Counted from the stretch's first letter, positions 21,055 to 32,227 are shown. The stretch: DNA of 64,000 nt from Vesta saturnalis (GCA_036346205.1 JARFJB010000396.1:1-64000); one strand, 5' to 3'. Program-made: numbers and translations. Notes: generated by a model from the letters alone, not told the origin.

Positions 21055-21436
21055 TTTTTTTTTATTGGTGCCCCATTTTACCAATTTAAAGTACGCCTTA
21101 GCGTGTTTAAATCGAACTTTGAAAAACGCGCGTTTTTTAAAGTTACTATGGCAATATCAACAACTCAAGAAACGTGAAGTCTAAATGACAATTTTTTTAT
21201 TATTGATCTGACAGGAGTACCTTCTAACGTCAAATAAAATATTACTAACAAATTCAAAACCTTTATTTAAACATTATTTAACACTTTAAATTTTATAAAT
21301 GAAAATAGAAAGTACAGTTTGTATTGTTAGATACATTAATTTTTATTTACATATTTTACATTATTAGTTCTTATTTCCATATTTTGTAGTAATAGTACTA
21401 GTATTTATGATTTCAAGGTGCACCAATAAAAAAAAA
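21055..21436. mobile_element. MITE with 17 bp perfect TIRs
   Basis: TTTTTTTTTATTGGTGC at 21055-21071 is exactly mirrored by GCACCAATAAAAAAAAA at 21420-21436. The 382 bp between them have no coding frame and include short A/T-rich and one GCG-rich stretch. A target duplication is not obvious. Confidence 0.6.
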
Positions 21437-21440
21437 TAGC

Positions 21441-21563
21441 GTAAAGTATTCGTGGATAACTGGTCTTTAAAGCACTTACTCTATTTCGAGCACTCCGGCT
21501 GCGCCGTCGTGCTCGAAAAATCACGCGTGTTTTAAAGATCTTTTTATCCACTTATACTTTAAT
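21441..21563. repeat. Imperfect hairpin immediately after the MITE
   Basis: Left arm AAAGTATTCGTGGATAAC...GGTCTTTAAAGCAC...TTTCGAGCAC, loop TCCGGCTGCGCCGTC, right arm GTGCTCGAAAAA...GTTTTAAAGATC...ATCCACTTATACTTT. The loop is markedly G/C rich against an A/T-rich background. Confidence 0.7.
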
Positions 21564-23104
21564 ATACTATTTTAAGTGTCTTTTGGGTAGTGTATAAATC
21601 ATAATATCACGAAAACGTTAAGTAATAGAATCAGTGTCTCACATTCCATTACTATACCAATTATCTATAATATGCATTCTTCCGAGACATTCTCGGTTTT
21701 GTTGTAGTGTCAATAATACGGGTTAACGTTTTCAGGAAACATGTATAGTGTATATTGATTTAAGGTTTATAATTATACACCTATTATTTCCAAACGGTAT
21801 TGATCCAAGACGCTCCTCATATTCTACGTTTGTAATAATTTTAGTATAGGCAACAAATATTACGGGTGTCAAATAAAACTACATTTATCCTTCAGTGACG
21901 TGTTAAACCCTATTTAACATGCATGCAGGGGTAACTGCATAAACAAGTAATGAAACATTACCCATTTCGCGTTTCAAATGATCATGTTTATTTATTAGTA
22001 TTTTGAATACACAGTGTTGAAAGCATTTCACGAACAATACGAGTCGAAGTAAAAATTATGCGCATTTATTATTTGTTATTATAAATTAATGCGTTAATGT
22101 ACGATAAACTAATGAACGCATGTCCAGTGGTAACAACCCTTAACATTTTTGCGTAAATTACGGCGCTCGCTTCGTTGCGCTCACTTCTCTGCGCTTGCTC
22201 ACTCCATAAACATATGCTCAAATGTTAAGCCTAAGTTACCATTCTAGAAACGTTAATTACTATTAATTTAGTCTAACATTATCATTGATGTGTACTTTAA
22301 TTTTTAATAAATTCCAATCCCACTGCTCTCTGGTTTGGACTGCTAATTAAAATCTTTAACTTTATGTTTTGTTCTGTGGATTAAATTGAATTACATTATT
22401 TACTACTTTTGCTTAATACTTTATCGTTAATGCAAATAAGTATCTAATGGTTATTAGCGCTAACTGTTCATAATAACTGTGTGGCAAAATTATTGACATT
22501 ACCTATTTATACGTAAAACATGGGCAGCATTTTGTACACTTGCTACGTTAATATTTAGTAATTAAGCTGCAATTCTCATGTATTATTATTGTTAACAAAT
22601 TAATTGGTTTTCCAATTGGGTCAGCCCCTTTTTGACTTAAAACTTTTCATTTGAAACATTTTTTCCTCTGGGCTTTAGTTTTTGAGATATTCTAGGTGGA
22701 CACTTTAAATGCCACACCCGGTATATATATATATACCCATTTTGTTCCAAGATACTACGTTTCGACCAGGTAACTCGTTTCTGTTTTTTTCTGCGTTTTC
22801 GTGATTTTGGTTTTCGTAGATGAAGTAAATTTTCAGATAATGTTCTGCTAATCGTATGATGATTTTTCTTGCCAGTGATTTCTGAAAATTTCTGTTTCGG
22901 AACTTATACATATAGTTCATTATGCAGTAGCAATTAGTAGTCATTTATTCACACTTGTGTGATTTATGACGTTTTAAATAGAAACTACATTACTTTTTGG
23001 TAAATTTTTATCGGTATATATTTTTAGTTTTGTGTTTACACCTAAAACCCTCACAGTAACCAGTCATACATTTACTATGTCAATACTTTTGATTTAAATA
23101 TGTA
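21564..23104. other. No recognisable gene
   Basis: Long A/T-rich stretch. The only standout is a G/C-rich patch at 22162-22203 (GGCGCTCGCTTCGTTGCGCT and a related half). A short (TA)n lies at about 22722-22736. Short frames on both strands have no recognisable motif. Confidence 0.3.
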
Positions 23105-26013
23105 CAGAGTGGCCAACTAAGAATGCGAGGTACAGTATCTGGGAAACTATCCATCGTAGAGGCTTGCGCTAAAATAAGTTATACTAAAACGGCCAATACA
23201 AAAACCTGGAAAATATTTTCAAGTTTCTGGAATGGCCGCTAGAGGGCGTAACTGCAATCTTGAATCTAAAAAAGTGATGTTTCTGTGAATTCTGATATAT
23301 TAACCTAATAAAAAAATAATTGATCTCTAAAGTCGAGGATATTCTGAACTTTTTTTGTTTGGCACTTTTTGACGTATGCCTAAAAATATAGTGGTGGAGG
23401 GTATTCAAAGGTTTCCTTAAATAACCCCCTGTATCTTCGAAACGTCTAAACCGATTTTAACAAACTTGGGCGCGTTGAAACGAGCTATCCTTGGGCTACA
23501 AATATTATAATAATTGAAGTTTTATTAGTTTCACGCTAGAGGGCTTTGTTCGACATTCCGACAGAGATGGTTAATTTTCGCAAAGAATTAAATGCATTGG
23601 TATGACTTTTTTTTCATGAAGAAGTAGCTAAATGATGTCTAAACAAGCTCGCGAAAACCGCATCTCGATATCTTGTTCCTAACCTAAAATATCGCCAAAG
23701 AAAACTTTATGCGAAAATCCCTTAAATTTTTATTTTTAACTATATTTTTCTGGAATTGTTTCTATTATGTAAGTTGTGGCCCTAAATAGGACCGATTTAA
23801 AGGAGGAAGGTTTTTAATGCCCCCGTAAATGCTCGAAATTCTGACCATGACGCTCTATGCATTGATGAAGCCTCTAATGATTAGACAAAACTGCAGCTTC
23901 AATTTCGGCTCTCGGTATGTTACGTATTGCGTTACGAATCCGGTTTTCATATCTTCCTAGTATAGGTTGAGTCCGAAACACGGTGTCCTTTAAGCGCCCC
24001 CATAAATAAAAACCGAGGCAAGTTAAGTCTGGCGATCGCGGAGGCAATGGAAACAGACTTCCTCTTCCAATCCACCGCTGTTGAAATACTGCATTAATAT
24101 GCTCTCGCACATTAATAGCAAAATGTGCTGGGAACCATCAACTGCAAAACAATTTTGCCTTGTTTCCAGAGGCACATCTTCCAACAACAACGGTAATTGA
24201 TTGGCCAAAAGTCAAGAAATACATTGCCATTTAGGGGTTGCTCGCAAAATTGGCCCAATAATTCTGCCTCCCAGTATGCCAGACCATACATTTAATACCA
24301 CGTCCTTGGCGCTGAACTTCACGCAACCAATGGGATTTTCTGCAGACCAATAATGCATATTGTGCAGATTGACTCTCCGTCACTACTGAAGGTGGCTTCA
24401 TCGGTCAAAGAATTTTGAAATAAAATTCTCTATTTTCGCGTATCATGCCTAACATCCAATGGCAATAGTCTAACCTTCGATCAAAATCTTCCTCTTTCAA
24501 GGCCTGATGCAAAACGACATGATATGGGTGCATTCTTAAAGTAATTAAAAAAAGTTTAAACGAATACCTATATATTTTGATGGCATTAGAACTTACCTAT
24601 GGTCCTTCAAAATATTTTGAACCGTTGTCCGTGATATGCCCAACTCAGTGGATAATGCTCTTGTGCTAACATGAGGATTTCCTTCAATATAGCCCAGTAC
24701 ACGGTTAATACTTTCTTGTGTTCTTCCAATTCTTTGCCGTTGAAACGTAGGCCGAAAACTGCCATTGGTTCGTAAGCTCGCCACTAATCGGGGAAAAACT
24801 CTTACATCGCAAGGACGCCGATTTGGATATCGAGCCGCGTAAACTCTTTTAGCTACTGCGGCATTCTGAAGACATTCAAAATAAACCGCAAGCATATCAA
24901 CAGCTTCATTATTCGTAAAACGCATTTTGAAAGCACAAAATTGCTCAAAGTAACGCGAAAGTATTGACAATTTGAGGATTATGTATGTTTTGTTTAGGTA
25001 TCTGTTTCCATTGCCTGCTTCTATTAATTGTATTTTTCGTATATATCCATAGTGAATATGCATTTAAACAAACAAAAATAGGCCTTTCGTATAACTTTTA
25101 GCATTGCTTACTTGCGTAGTAATTTCAAAAGGGTGATTTTATTCTGGTGAATAAATTTACAGACATTTAAAATCGCAATTTCTAGGTAACCTATTCAGAC
25201 CCGAAATTGAAGCTGCAGTTTTGTCTACCCATACGAGGCCTCAGCAATGCACAGAGTGATGGTCAGCATTTCGAGCATTTACGGGGCATTAAAAACCTTC
25301 CTCCTTTAAATCGGTCCTTTTTAGGGCCACAACTTACATAATAGAAACAATTCCAGAAAAATATAGATAAAAAAAATTAAAATTTAAGGGATTTTCGTAT
25401 AAAGTCTTCTTTGGCCGATATTTTAGGTTAGGAAGAAGATATCGAGATGCGATTTTCGCAAGCTTGTTTAGGCATCATTTAGCTACTTGTTCATGAAAAA
25501 AAGTCATACCAATGCATTTAATTTGTTTGCGAAAATTAACCGTTTCTGTCGGAATGTCGAACAAAGCCCTCTAGCGACGACATGTGAAACTAACAAAACT
25601 TCAATTATTATAACATTTATAGCCCAAGAATAGCTCATTTTAACGCGCCCAGGTTTGTTAAAATCGGCTTAGCGGTTTTGAAGATACAGGGGGTTATTTA
25701 AGGAAGCCTTTGAATACCTCCCACCACCTTATTTTTAGACATACGTCAAAAAGTGCTAAACAAAAAAAGTTCAGATTATCCTCGACTTTAGAGATCAATT
25801 ATTTTTTTATTAGGTTAATATAGCAGAATTCACAGAAACATCACTTTCTTAGATTCAAGATTGCAGTTACGCCCCCTAGCGACCATTTCAGAAACTTGAA
25901 AATATTTTCCAGGTTTTTGTATTGGCCATTTTAGTAATAACTTTCTTTGCGCAAGCCTCTACTATGGATAGTTTCCCAGATACAGTACCTCGCATATTTA
26001 GTTGGCCACCCTG
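23105..26013 (-). mobile_element. Mariner-like element F with ~800 bp TIRs
   Basis: TA-bordered ends CAGAGTGGCCAACTAAGAAT (23105) and, on the minus strand from 26013, CAGGGTGGCCAACTAAATAT. The inverted match continues from 23105 to about 23905 and from 26013 back to about 25200. It includes the ATTCAAAGG-TTCCTTAAATAA block, the CCGACAGA block and the AGGAGGAAGGTTTTTAATGC block. The left TIR contains the end of the transposase gene, so the right TIR holds an inverted copy of that coding end. Total 2.9 kb. Confidence 0.9.
23874..24925 (-). pseudogene. Mariner-type transposase F, broken
   Basis: From ATG 24925 the N-terminal DUF4817 domain reads FTNNEAVDMLAVYFECLQNA, then RVYAARYPNRRPCDVRVF. 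It is followed by RIGRTQESINRVLGYIEGNP and HVSTRALSTELGISRTTVQN, the second HTH. The centre (about 24592-24210) has lost its frame. The end (24110-23874) reads FQQRWIGRG, LPPRSPDLTCLGFYLWGRLK with the third Asp, and RAEIEAAVLSNH at the terminus. The second Asp (SRWF-DGSQH-like) is degenerate. Confidence 0.83.
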
Positions 26014-26129
26014 TACAATTATACTAAATTATTAGTATTAATTCGCTCATTTATAAAAGTAGTGATTGCTTGGGATGTCTCTAGCTGCAACAGGCGAGTA
26101 TGGTGGAACTGGCAGTTGCCGTTGTTAAC

Positions 26130-27130
26130 TAAATGAATACAGAACGGTAAGTTGAAACGTGGAACATTAGAGGTATATGTATTGGAAAGAGTATGAAATT
26201 ATCAGATAAAAGTGTTCATAATAAAGCATGATTGGATTGGTCGTTTATGACGGACTTAGAAACTTGGTTAGGGATACAAAAATAATGTGTGAATCGGAGT
26301 GTGGAATAGATCACTTTTTAGTTTTACCTAGAATGTGCTTATGACAGAAGAGGACATGGCGAGGGAAGTTAAACATAGTGAAAACGTCCTGAATTAAAGT
26401 AAAAAAACCTAGTAACTAACGATGTGATAATGAGATATGTAGAGGAGTTGAGTCGAATCAAATAATACCAGTAAATTAAGAACAGTAACATTGAAATTAC
26501 GTGAAATATCGTTTGGTGCAGGAAGCTGTAAAAAAGGCAGTATGTACGAAAAAAGATCCGGCAATGATTGCAGCAAAAAATCAGACTAAAAAGAGTAATT
26601 ATGTAAGGTGTACCGATTGAAAGGAGCGAATGAGGCAGTAAGCGACGAGAAATTGAAGGCGGCAGAAAGTGCAAAAATACAGAACGATACGGAAGGTAAT
26701 AAGAAACTTTTCGAGAAGTAAGTAAGAAATACAAAGCGTAGTGTAAAGGAGAACGCAATAAGAAAGCTGAATAGTATGAATAAAATAGTATGAGACCATG
26801 AAATGCTGGCTTGAATATTTTGGGATAAGGAACGAAAGTGAAGATATTTGTGAAGAGTCTGTGCGGTAAAACAATGATGGATAGAGTGAGGAATTAGACG
26901 GTAATGAATGAAAATGGCATGGAAAAGACGATGGTCGACCTGTATTAAAGAGGTATGTTTCTACAGTTTAGTCACACGAGGAACGATTGACCAAGCAGAT
27001 ATGTGTGCACATGTACAAAGTTAGGGGTAAGGATTGGCGTAGCAGATCTTGAAAGTGGTTAAATGCAGTTGAAAGCGTGTTTAAGAAAGGAAAGACAAAG
27101 TTTTAGTAATTAAGAGGCGTGTCAAAATTG
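26130..27130 (+). pseudogene. Decayed LINE, endonuclease and reverse-transcriptase scraps
   Basis: Plus-strand fragments resemble an RTE/craft-like LINE. GTWNIRG appears near 26158, then RDTKIMCESECGIDHFLVLP (26273 on, the S/G-x-D-H-x-L-V end of an APE endonuclease). Lys/Glu-rich linker sequence follows to about 26800, and a short RT-like scrap lies near 27030-27060. There are many stops and no catalytic block is intact. Clade unassigned. Confidence 0.4.
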
Positions 27131-27144
27131 TGGAAAGTATAGAG

Positions 27145-27262
27145 GTATGCATTGATATGTGTGTATGTATGTGTGTGTGCGTGCATGAGTGCGTACTAGT
27201 ACGCGCGTGCGTGCTTGTGTTTGTGATTATGTGCGTGTGTGCGTATACGCGCGCGCACGTGT
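27145..27262. repeat. GT/GC-rich microsatellite
   Basis: Alternating purine-pyrimidine tract (TGTGTGTGCGTGCATGAGTG, CGCGCGTGCGTGC and similar), just after the LINE scrap. It could adopt Z-DNA. Confidence 0.85.
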
Positions 27263-28284
27263 GTATTCAATCATTAACTAAAATTGTAAAATCACTTCAG
27301 TGCAAATAACTAAAACAGAATTAAGTGTTGATTAAATATTTACACCTCCCCACTGTTGGTGGTATCACAATGTTGCCAACCAATAAAATCAAACTAGCCA
27401 GTATTTTAAATTTGCATAAAATAAATGCAATTTAAATTCAATTTAAACCACTCGTACTACAAGATCTTTATAGTACAATAACTTTCATTGTATCAGTTGT
27501 TTTTCAATATGAATAAGTTAATTTTACATTTATTACGGTTATAACTTTGTAACTAAAGTATGTAAGTTTTTAGTAGCTGTAAGTTACAATACACATTTCG
27601 TGAGAAGCAAAAATTAATAACTATGTATTATACGAATATTCAAATTTACTTGGTGTTGCTACCTACCAAGTATGCATTTGTAAAGGTTTATTTATTTCTT
27701 GGTGTGCTGTAAGAGTTCAGACAGACTGCAACCGCTGACCATCCCTTTTATATGTACATTACCATATCTAATCAGCGGCGTGAGTACTTGCGGTCGCGGC
27801 ACATTCACTTTTAACCAAAATGTTAACCATATCCATTTACTACTTTAACATTATAAATAGCATAGTAATGGTTGAGAATTTTAAAGCATGACCATTATTT
27901 ACCACATTTCTAATTGAGCGTATTTACAACATATTTGTGTTTTTTGCAAATACTAAATGTAGCTATTAACTTGCAGTTCTGTATGCAATTTATGTGGCTT
28001 GTACTAAATGAAGTGTGCGCACGGATTTGCATACAAATATATTTAATTTTAAAGAGTGATTTAATGGCCTGCATGTGTCTCGTATTAATGATTTGAATTT
28101 GATAAACTGCATACGTAACATAAATAATTATCTTCATGCTTTTACTTTCAAAATACTCTTTCTTGAACATTTAAAAATGTGTTTACTTACCTAATTTATA
28201 TACGATTCATTTGAGTACGCCATATCTCCATAGCTTACTGATAATATATAGCTCATGATGTCCTTGCATGATGCTGCATTACTG
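27263..28284. other. No recognisable gene
   Basis: A/T-rich sequence with short frames on both strands (for example 28170-27910 minus) that show no motif I recognise. Confidence 0.3.
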
Positions 28285-28647
28285 AAATTTAAAAAACTAA
28301 AAATAGCGCGCACTGGAATTTTTACAAGAGGGTTCGAAATCACACAAATTACGCCATAAACAAAGAAAAAAGTGTATATTTAGATTACCATATTCATATA
28401 AATAAATTACACAATATATGGAAAGATCTTAAGCGAACAAACATTTACTCTAAATCACGCAATGTAGAAATTTCTTCTCATTTGAACAATCCCAATAAAA
28501 TAAATGAAGCTTTCATTTTTACATCTAAAAATAGCAACAATAAGGAGCTAATAAATTTTTACATGGAACACCTTATGTTCGATTTCCAAAATAAGCTAAA
28601 ATTTCAAGTTACTGATATCGATATAATGAATATACTGTACAATATTA

Positions 28648-28977
28648 AATTATTATACGTTTTTGTTATGAACGAATAAGTTCAACGGTAAATATGTAAT
28701 TAAAAATTATTATTAATTTTATTAAATACATAAATAAAAAGTTATATCGCAATATTGCACATTCCATTAAAATAAGTAATTTGATTGTAATCTCATTATA
28801 TTTAGAATTTACATCAGTTCTACATACATAAAGACAAAATTTACATCGATTGGGGCTTGAACCTTGATGGCGCAGTTGGTTAGCGCGGTACTCTAGCAAA
28901 GTACAGGTCGTAGGTTCAAATCCTACTCGAGGTAACTTTTTATTTATGTATTTAATAAAATTAATAATAATTTTTAA
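28648..28977 (+). mobile_element. tRNA-bearing retroelement (SINE-like), full copy
   Basis: This 330 bp insertion is flanked by the perfect 12 bp duplication TGTACAATATTA (28636-28647 and 28978-28989). The long duplication points to LINE-mediated target-primed insertion. It carries a canonical tRNA cloverleaf (28861-28933) followed by a 44 bp A/T-rich tail (TAACTTTTTATTTATGTATT and onward). The tail sequence recurs inverted at 28698-28744. A second, 5'-truncated copy of the tRNA plus tail lies at 60508-60617, so the unit is repetitive and mobile. Confidence 0.8.
28861..28933 (+). tRNA. tRNA-like gene, anticodon AGC, perfect cloverleaf
   Basis: Exactly 73 nt. Acceptor ACCTTGA/TCGAGGT gives 7 of 7 pairs with one T-G wobble. 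U8-type T and G9 are present. The D stem GCGC/GCGC is perfect around a 9 nt loop with GG. Anticodon stem GTACT/AGTAC is perfect, with loop CTAGCAA (AGC in the anticodon position, nominally alanine). Variable loop AGGTC; T stem GTAGG/CCTAC perfect with loop TTCAAAT. The A and B boxes are therefore intact. It lacks the G3:U70 pair that defines alanine tRNAs and starts with A rather than G. Position inside a LINE, a target duplication and a second truncated copy show it is the body of a retroelement, though it may still be transcribed by Pol III. Confidence 0.72.
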
Positions 28978-30286
28978 TGTACAATATTAAGTCTAAATCC
29001 GTAGGTGAGGATGGGATAACCGTGCATGTGCTCTTGCTATGTTGTCCTTTTTTAATTCAGTACATCACTCATATTATAAATGTATGCTTACACTCTAACT
29101 CTGTACCCGATGTATGGAAAGTGGCAAATGTAATTCCTATTAATAAAAATAGTAGTCCAATGAACTTTAACGACCCGCGCCCAATTAGTATACTGCCTAT
29201 ACTGTCGAAGGTCTTATAAAAGGTTGTAGCTACTCAAATGATGGATCATATCAATACATACTCTGCTTTCCAAAAAACACAATCAGGTTTTAGAAAAGGA
29301 TACAGTTGTGCAACTGCCTTGTTAAACGTAGCTGATGACATCCTTGCGGCAACGGGTTCAGGTAAATTATCAATTATAATATTGCTTGATTTTTCTAAGG
29401 CCTTCGACACTATTAGCTATGAAATATGAGTGAGCATATTGCATTACATTGGTTTCAGTTTAGTACCCTAGTTGGAAACTATCTGAAAGATAGAAGACAA
29501 CTAGTAGTACTTAATAATGAAAAGTCTGATGCACTGTCTGTAACCTGTGGGGTTCTTCAGGGATCGATATTAGGCCCCTCACTTTTTGTATTGTACACAT
29601 CAAATTTTGCAAGTGCCTAAAGTATGTGAAGTTTCACCAATATGTAGATGATAACTACATTACTATTTCGATGAATGTCAGGTAACACAAGCGATAGAGT
29701 GCTTAAACAGTGATATTTGCAGTCTGATTAGTGGTAGTGGACTGTAATCTTAGATTTAAGGCACAAGTGTCTGAGATGATAAAAAAAGCATTTTTAAATT
29801 TAAAATTAATCTTTCAAAATCGACATAGCATTGGTCAAGATTTAAAAAGCATCTTATGTGAGTCATTTGTCCTCTCGCTGTTTAATTACAGTGATGTTCT
29901 TTATGAACCTTGTCTAGATGCTCTCACACAAATTGATAGATATATAATGGTTAAACATGGAAAATAAAAGATTTGTGCACTCTGCTACTTTGTACCATAA
30001 AATAGTTACTGGCAAAATGCCACCGTGCCTCTATGACAAGATAAAGTTCAGTGCTAACAACAGAATTTATTCCTTAATCTTCTGCACAAAACCTCTCATT
30101 TTCTTTATTTTTCTTTTCTAAACTGTTGTCTTCCGTTCATAACTTTACATAGTAAATATAATGGGTTAAGTCGAAGAGCAGAAGTGGTGACCTTATGTTG
30201 CTACTAACTGAACTTCGTGCAGTTGGTGGTATATATGTAAATTTATACATTTCCATGTAACAATGCGCATTAAACTAATAAAAGGC

Positions 30287-30315
<29 letters not shown>

Positions 30316-30317
<2 letters not shown>

Positions 30318-31020
30318 TTGAAGGGAGGAAAAATAAAAATAGTACGCGTTTGTGGAAAAATTGTACACTTATTTGGTATAATTTCCACGAACACCCCAAA
30401 AATGCATTTCATTAAATATGGGTTTTGCGCCCTTCTGCTTACACTAGTAAGAGCAAATACCATGTATTCAGAGTCATTTTGTTTAGCTGAGTTCAGTGTC
30501 GGGTCGTGGTAATTATTCATGTAGGATTCTTATAATTAATCTATAAGAAACTTTATTTTAAATTCCAGGATCTAACTAACTTACCACTCTAATTACACAA
30601 ACTCAAATCGAAGAAGGAACTTATAAATATGGCAACTGAATTTGAACTTCCCCCGAAAAAAGTATTGACGGACGTTATGACATGGTCAGATCTTCTTACT
30701 TAAAATGCTCTGATGTGCAAAGCAAGAAACACATTACCCTAATGCTAAGTTCGGGAAGTAATTATACATACACAGAAATCATGTCATTAAAATCCATTTA
30801 TTATGTGCATTCTCTAACATATAATGTTACAATTTACAAAGCCAAAATTGCAAGGTTTTTGTTCAGCATCATAGATAGATTATGAAGGAGAAAAGAACAT
30901 AACAAAAGATATAGATAGGAAGGTACAACTCTGCACACAATGTAAAATGGAAACAGTAACAACTAAATTAAAACACTTAGTTTTTTGGGTTTTCCATGGT
31001 GTGTTTTTTTGTACACAAAT
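30316..31020. other. No recognisable gene
   Basis: Flank of the LINE insertion. Short plus-strand frames at 30318-30512 and 30682-30885 have no recognisable motif. Confidence 0.3.
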
Positions 31021-31060
31021 ATGTACGTTTCGATAACACTTACAGTTATCTTCCTCAGTA
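31021..31060 (-). ncRNA. Hammerhead-ribozyme-like core, PLE-type
   Basis: The minus strand reads CTGAGGA, then GATAAC-loop-GTTATC (a perfect 6 bp helix II) and directly GAAAC. This is the order of a hammerhead core, with CTGAGGA in place of the canonical CTGATGA. PLEs are known to carry minimal hammerheads in their terminal repeats, and no other part of a PLE is obvious here. Helices I and III were not convincingly found. Confidence 0.35.
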
Positions 31061-31525
31061 GTAATAAAATCTTTTAGAATTGTTTAAGGTGTTAAAACAA
31101 ATTTAGAAAATATGAAAAAGTGAAAACGCAAAAAGAAAAGCCTTTTATTAATATAACAGTTTGATAAACAGATAAAGTCAACTATGGAATACAATTTTAG
31201 TAAGGAATAACGAGATCCTTAATAAATTTAATATTGTTAAACTAATTGAAGATGACAAATCAGAACACCCTCTAACGGTAGAAGGCTTACAGTGAAAAAT
31301 GTCATAATCAAAGAGCAAATTTAACAATATTTAGTCAAGAAACTTGACACATTAATTAAAAGTCTAGTCAAACCTAACAAAGAAATAGCTTTGTTAATAT
31401 TTGTGTTATTTTACAGTGAAAACACAATGTAGTACGTTTAATATAGTTATTAGTATAAATTAAAGAGAAACTACAATCTAAACGCATCTAAGTGCTAACC
31501 ATGACAATGTCATAACAGTATGTAT

Positions 31526-31825
31526 ATTGTGAATTATTAAAACTACCTGCCTATAGCAAATTTTCTATATTTCAGTCTTGTATGAAACTTCAAGCTTACC
31601 GGCACCTTGCCACAAAAGTGACTCGTTGCATAACAATATATATGAATTATATAACATCAAAACTAATAAGGTACATACAGTTTAGGTTTGAATCGAGTGG
31701 AACTAGCTTCCTCGATAGTTCAGATGGTTAAGAGCCCTACTCTAGATAAGTAGTGGTCGTGAGTTCGAATCGCACTCGATTCAATCTTTTACTGTATGTA
31801 CGTTGGTAGTTTTAATAATTCACAA
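31526..31825 (+). repeat. Inverted flanks around a tRNA-like gene
   Basis: The sequence after the tRNA-like gene (31776-31825, CGATTCAATC...TGTATGTAC...GGTAGTTTTAATAATTCAC) is repeated in inverted orientation before it. It occurs at 31641-31699 (with ACATACAG and TTGAATCGAGTG), and a further piece (GTGAATTATTAAAACTACC) lies at 31530-31549. The layout parallels the tRNA-bearing element at 28648-28977, but the sequences differ. I see no target duplication. Confidence 0.6.
31709..31782 (+). tRNA. Diverged tRNA-like gene, anticodon position AGA
   Basis: 74 nt. D stem GTTC/GAGC with loop AGATGGTTAA; anticodon stem CTACT/AGTAG perfect with loop CTAGATA (AGA in the anticodon position); variable loop TGGTC; T stem GTGAG/CGCAC with one mismatch and loop TTCGAAT. 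The acceptor pairs at only 4 of 7 positions. AGA would be serine, but the long variable arm of serine tRNAs is absent. It is therefore better read as a tRNA-derived repeat related to the one at 28861. Confidence 0.5.
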
Positions 31826-32227
31826 TTTACATAATTATTAGTTTTAATTTCAACTTCTTACGTTAAATTATAGTGCTGTGGCATTCTAAATTAAGGCGTA
31901 CCATTGTGCCTTTTTTTAAATTATGAAGCTAAAACCTATTTAAACAGACATTTTCTCCTTGCCTATTGAAGTTAAGATGTTCGTACAACGTGCCCAAGAT
32001 AAGGATGAACAGCATGGGGATTTTGAAAAGAGATACGAAGGCGGTTAAATAAGAGAAAAGTGTGGTTTGCAAAAGTTCATTATTGTTTATCGTTTCCGAG
32101 ATTTAAAACAAAATGCGATTTTTGGGTTTTTCTTTTTTCGTAATTCCTTAATTTATTTTAAAAGATTTTTAAAAACCAAAGGTTGTCACTTTTTGAATTC
32201 TATTAGATAGCGTTTTCAAATTTTTAT

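Larger units (their letters stand above)
28360..29967 (+). pseudogene. LINE reverse transcriptase, broken
   Basis: Ordered RT motifs in two or three frames: NKEKSVYLDYHIHINKLHNI (28364 on), VPDVWKVANVIPINKNSSPM (29107), NDPRPISILPILSKVL (29168), SGFRKGYSCATALLNVADDI (29284), LLDFSKAFDTI (motif A, first catalytic Asp), CGVLQGSILGPSLFVLYTSN (motif B) and YVDDNYITI near 29645 (motif C). Stops at about 29217 and 29427 and a shift near 29620 break it. The family's function is target-primed reverse transcription. Confidence 0.85.
28285..30315 (+). mobile_element. CR1/Jockey-group LINE, 5' truncated, with a (TTA)n tail
   Basis: The homology starts around 28285 inside the region upstream of the RT. 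The element runs through the reverse transcriptase and a C-terminal HKIVTGKMPPCLYDKIKF segment, and ends in (ATT)n at 30288-30315. A 330 bp tRNA-bearing element (28648-28977) is inserted in the RT with a 12 bp target duplication. No endonuclease is present, consistent with 5' truncation on insertion. Confidence 0.8.

Noticed and set aside
26369..26874. Minus-strand frames of 91 and 129 codons rich in Leu/Tyr/Phe
   Set aside because: They are antisense to the decayed LINE linker region, whose Lys/Glu-rich codons give hydrophobic reverse frames.
28861..28933. A functional tRNA-Ala(AGC) gene
   Set aside because: The fold is perfect, but the G3:U70 identity pair is missing, it sits in a LINE with a target duplication, and a truncated retrocopy exists. 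A mobile tRNA-derived unit fits better; function is not excluded.
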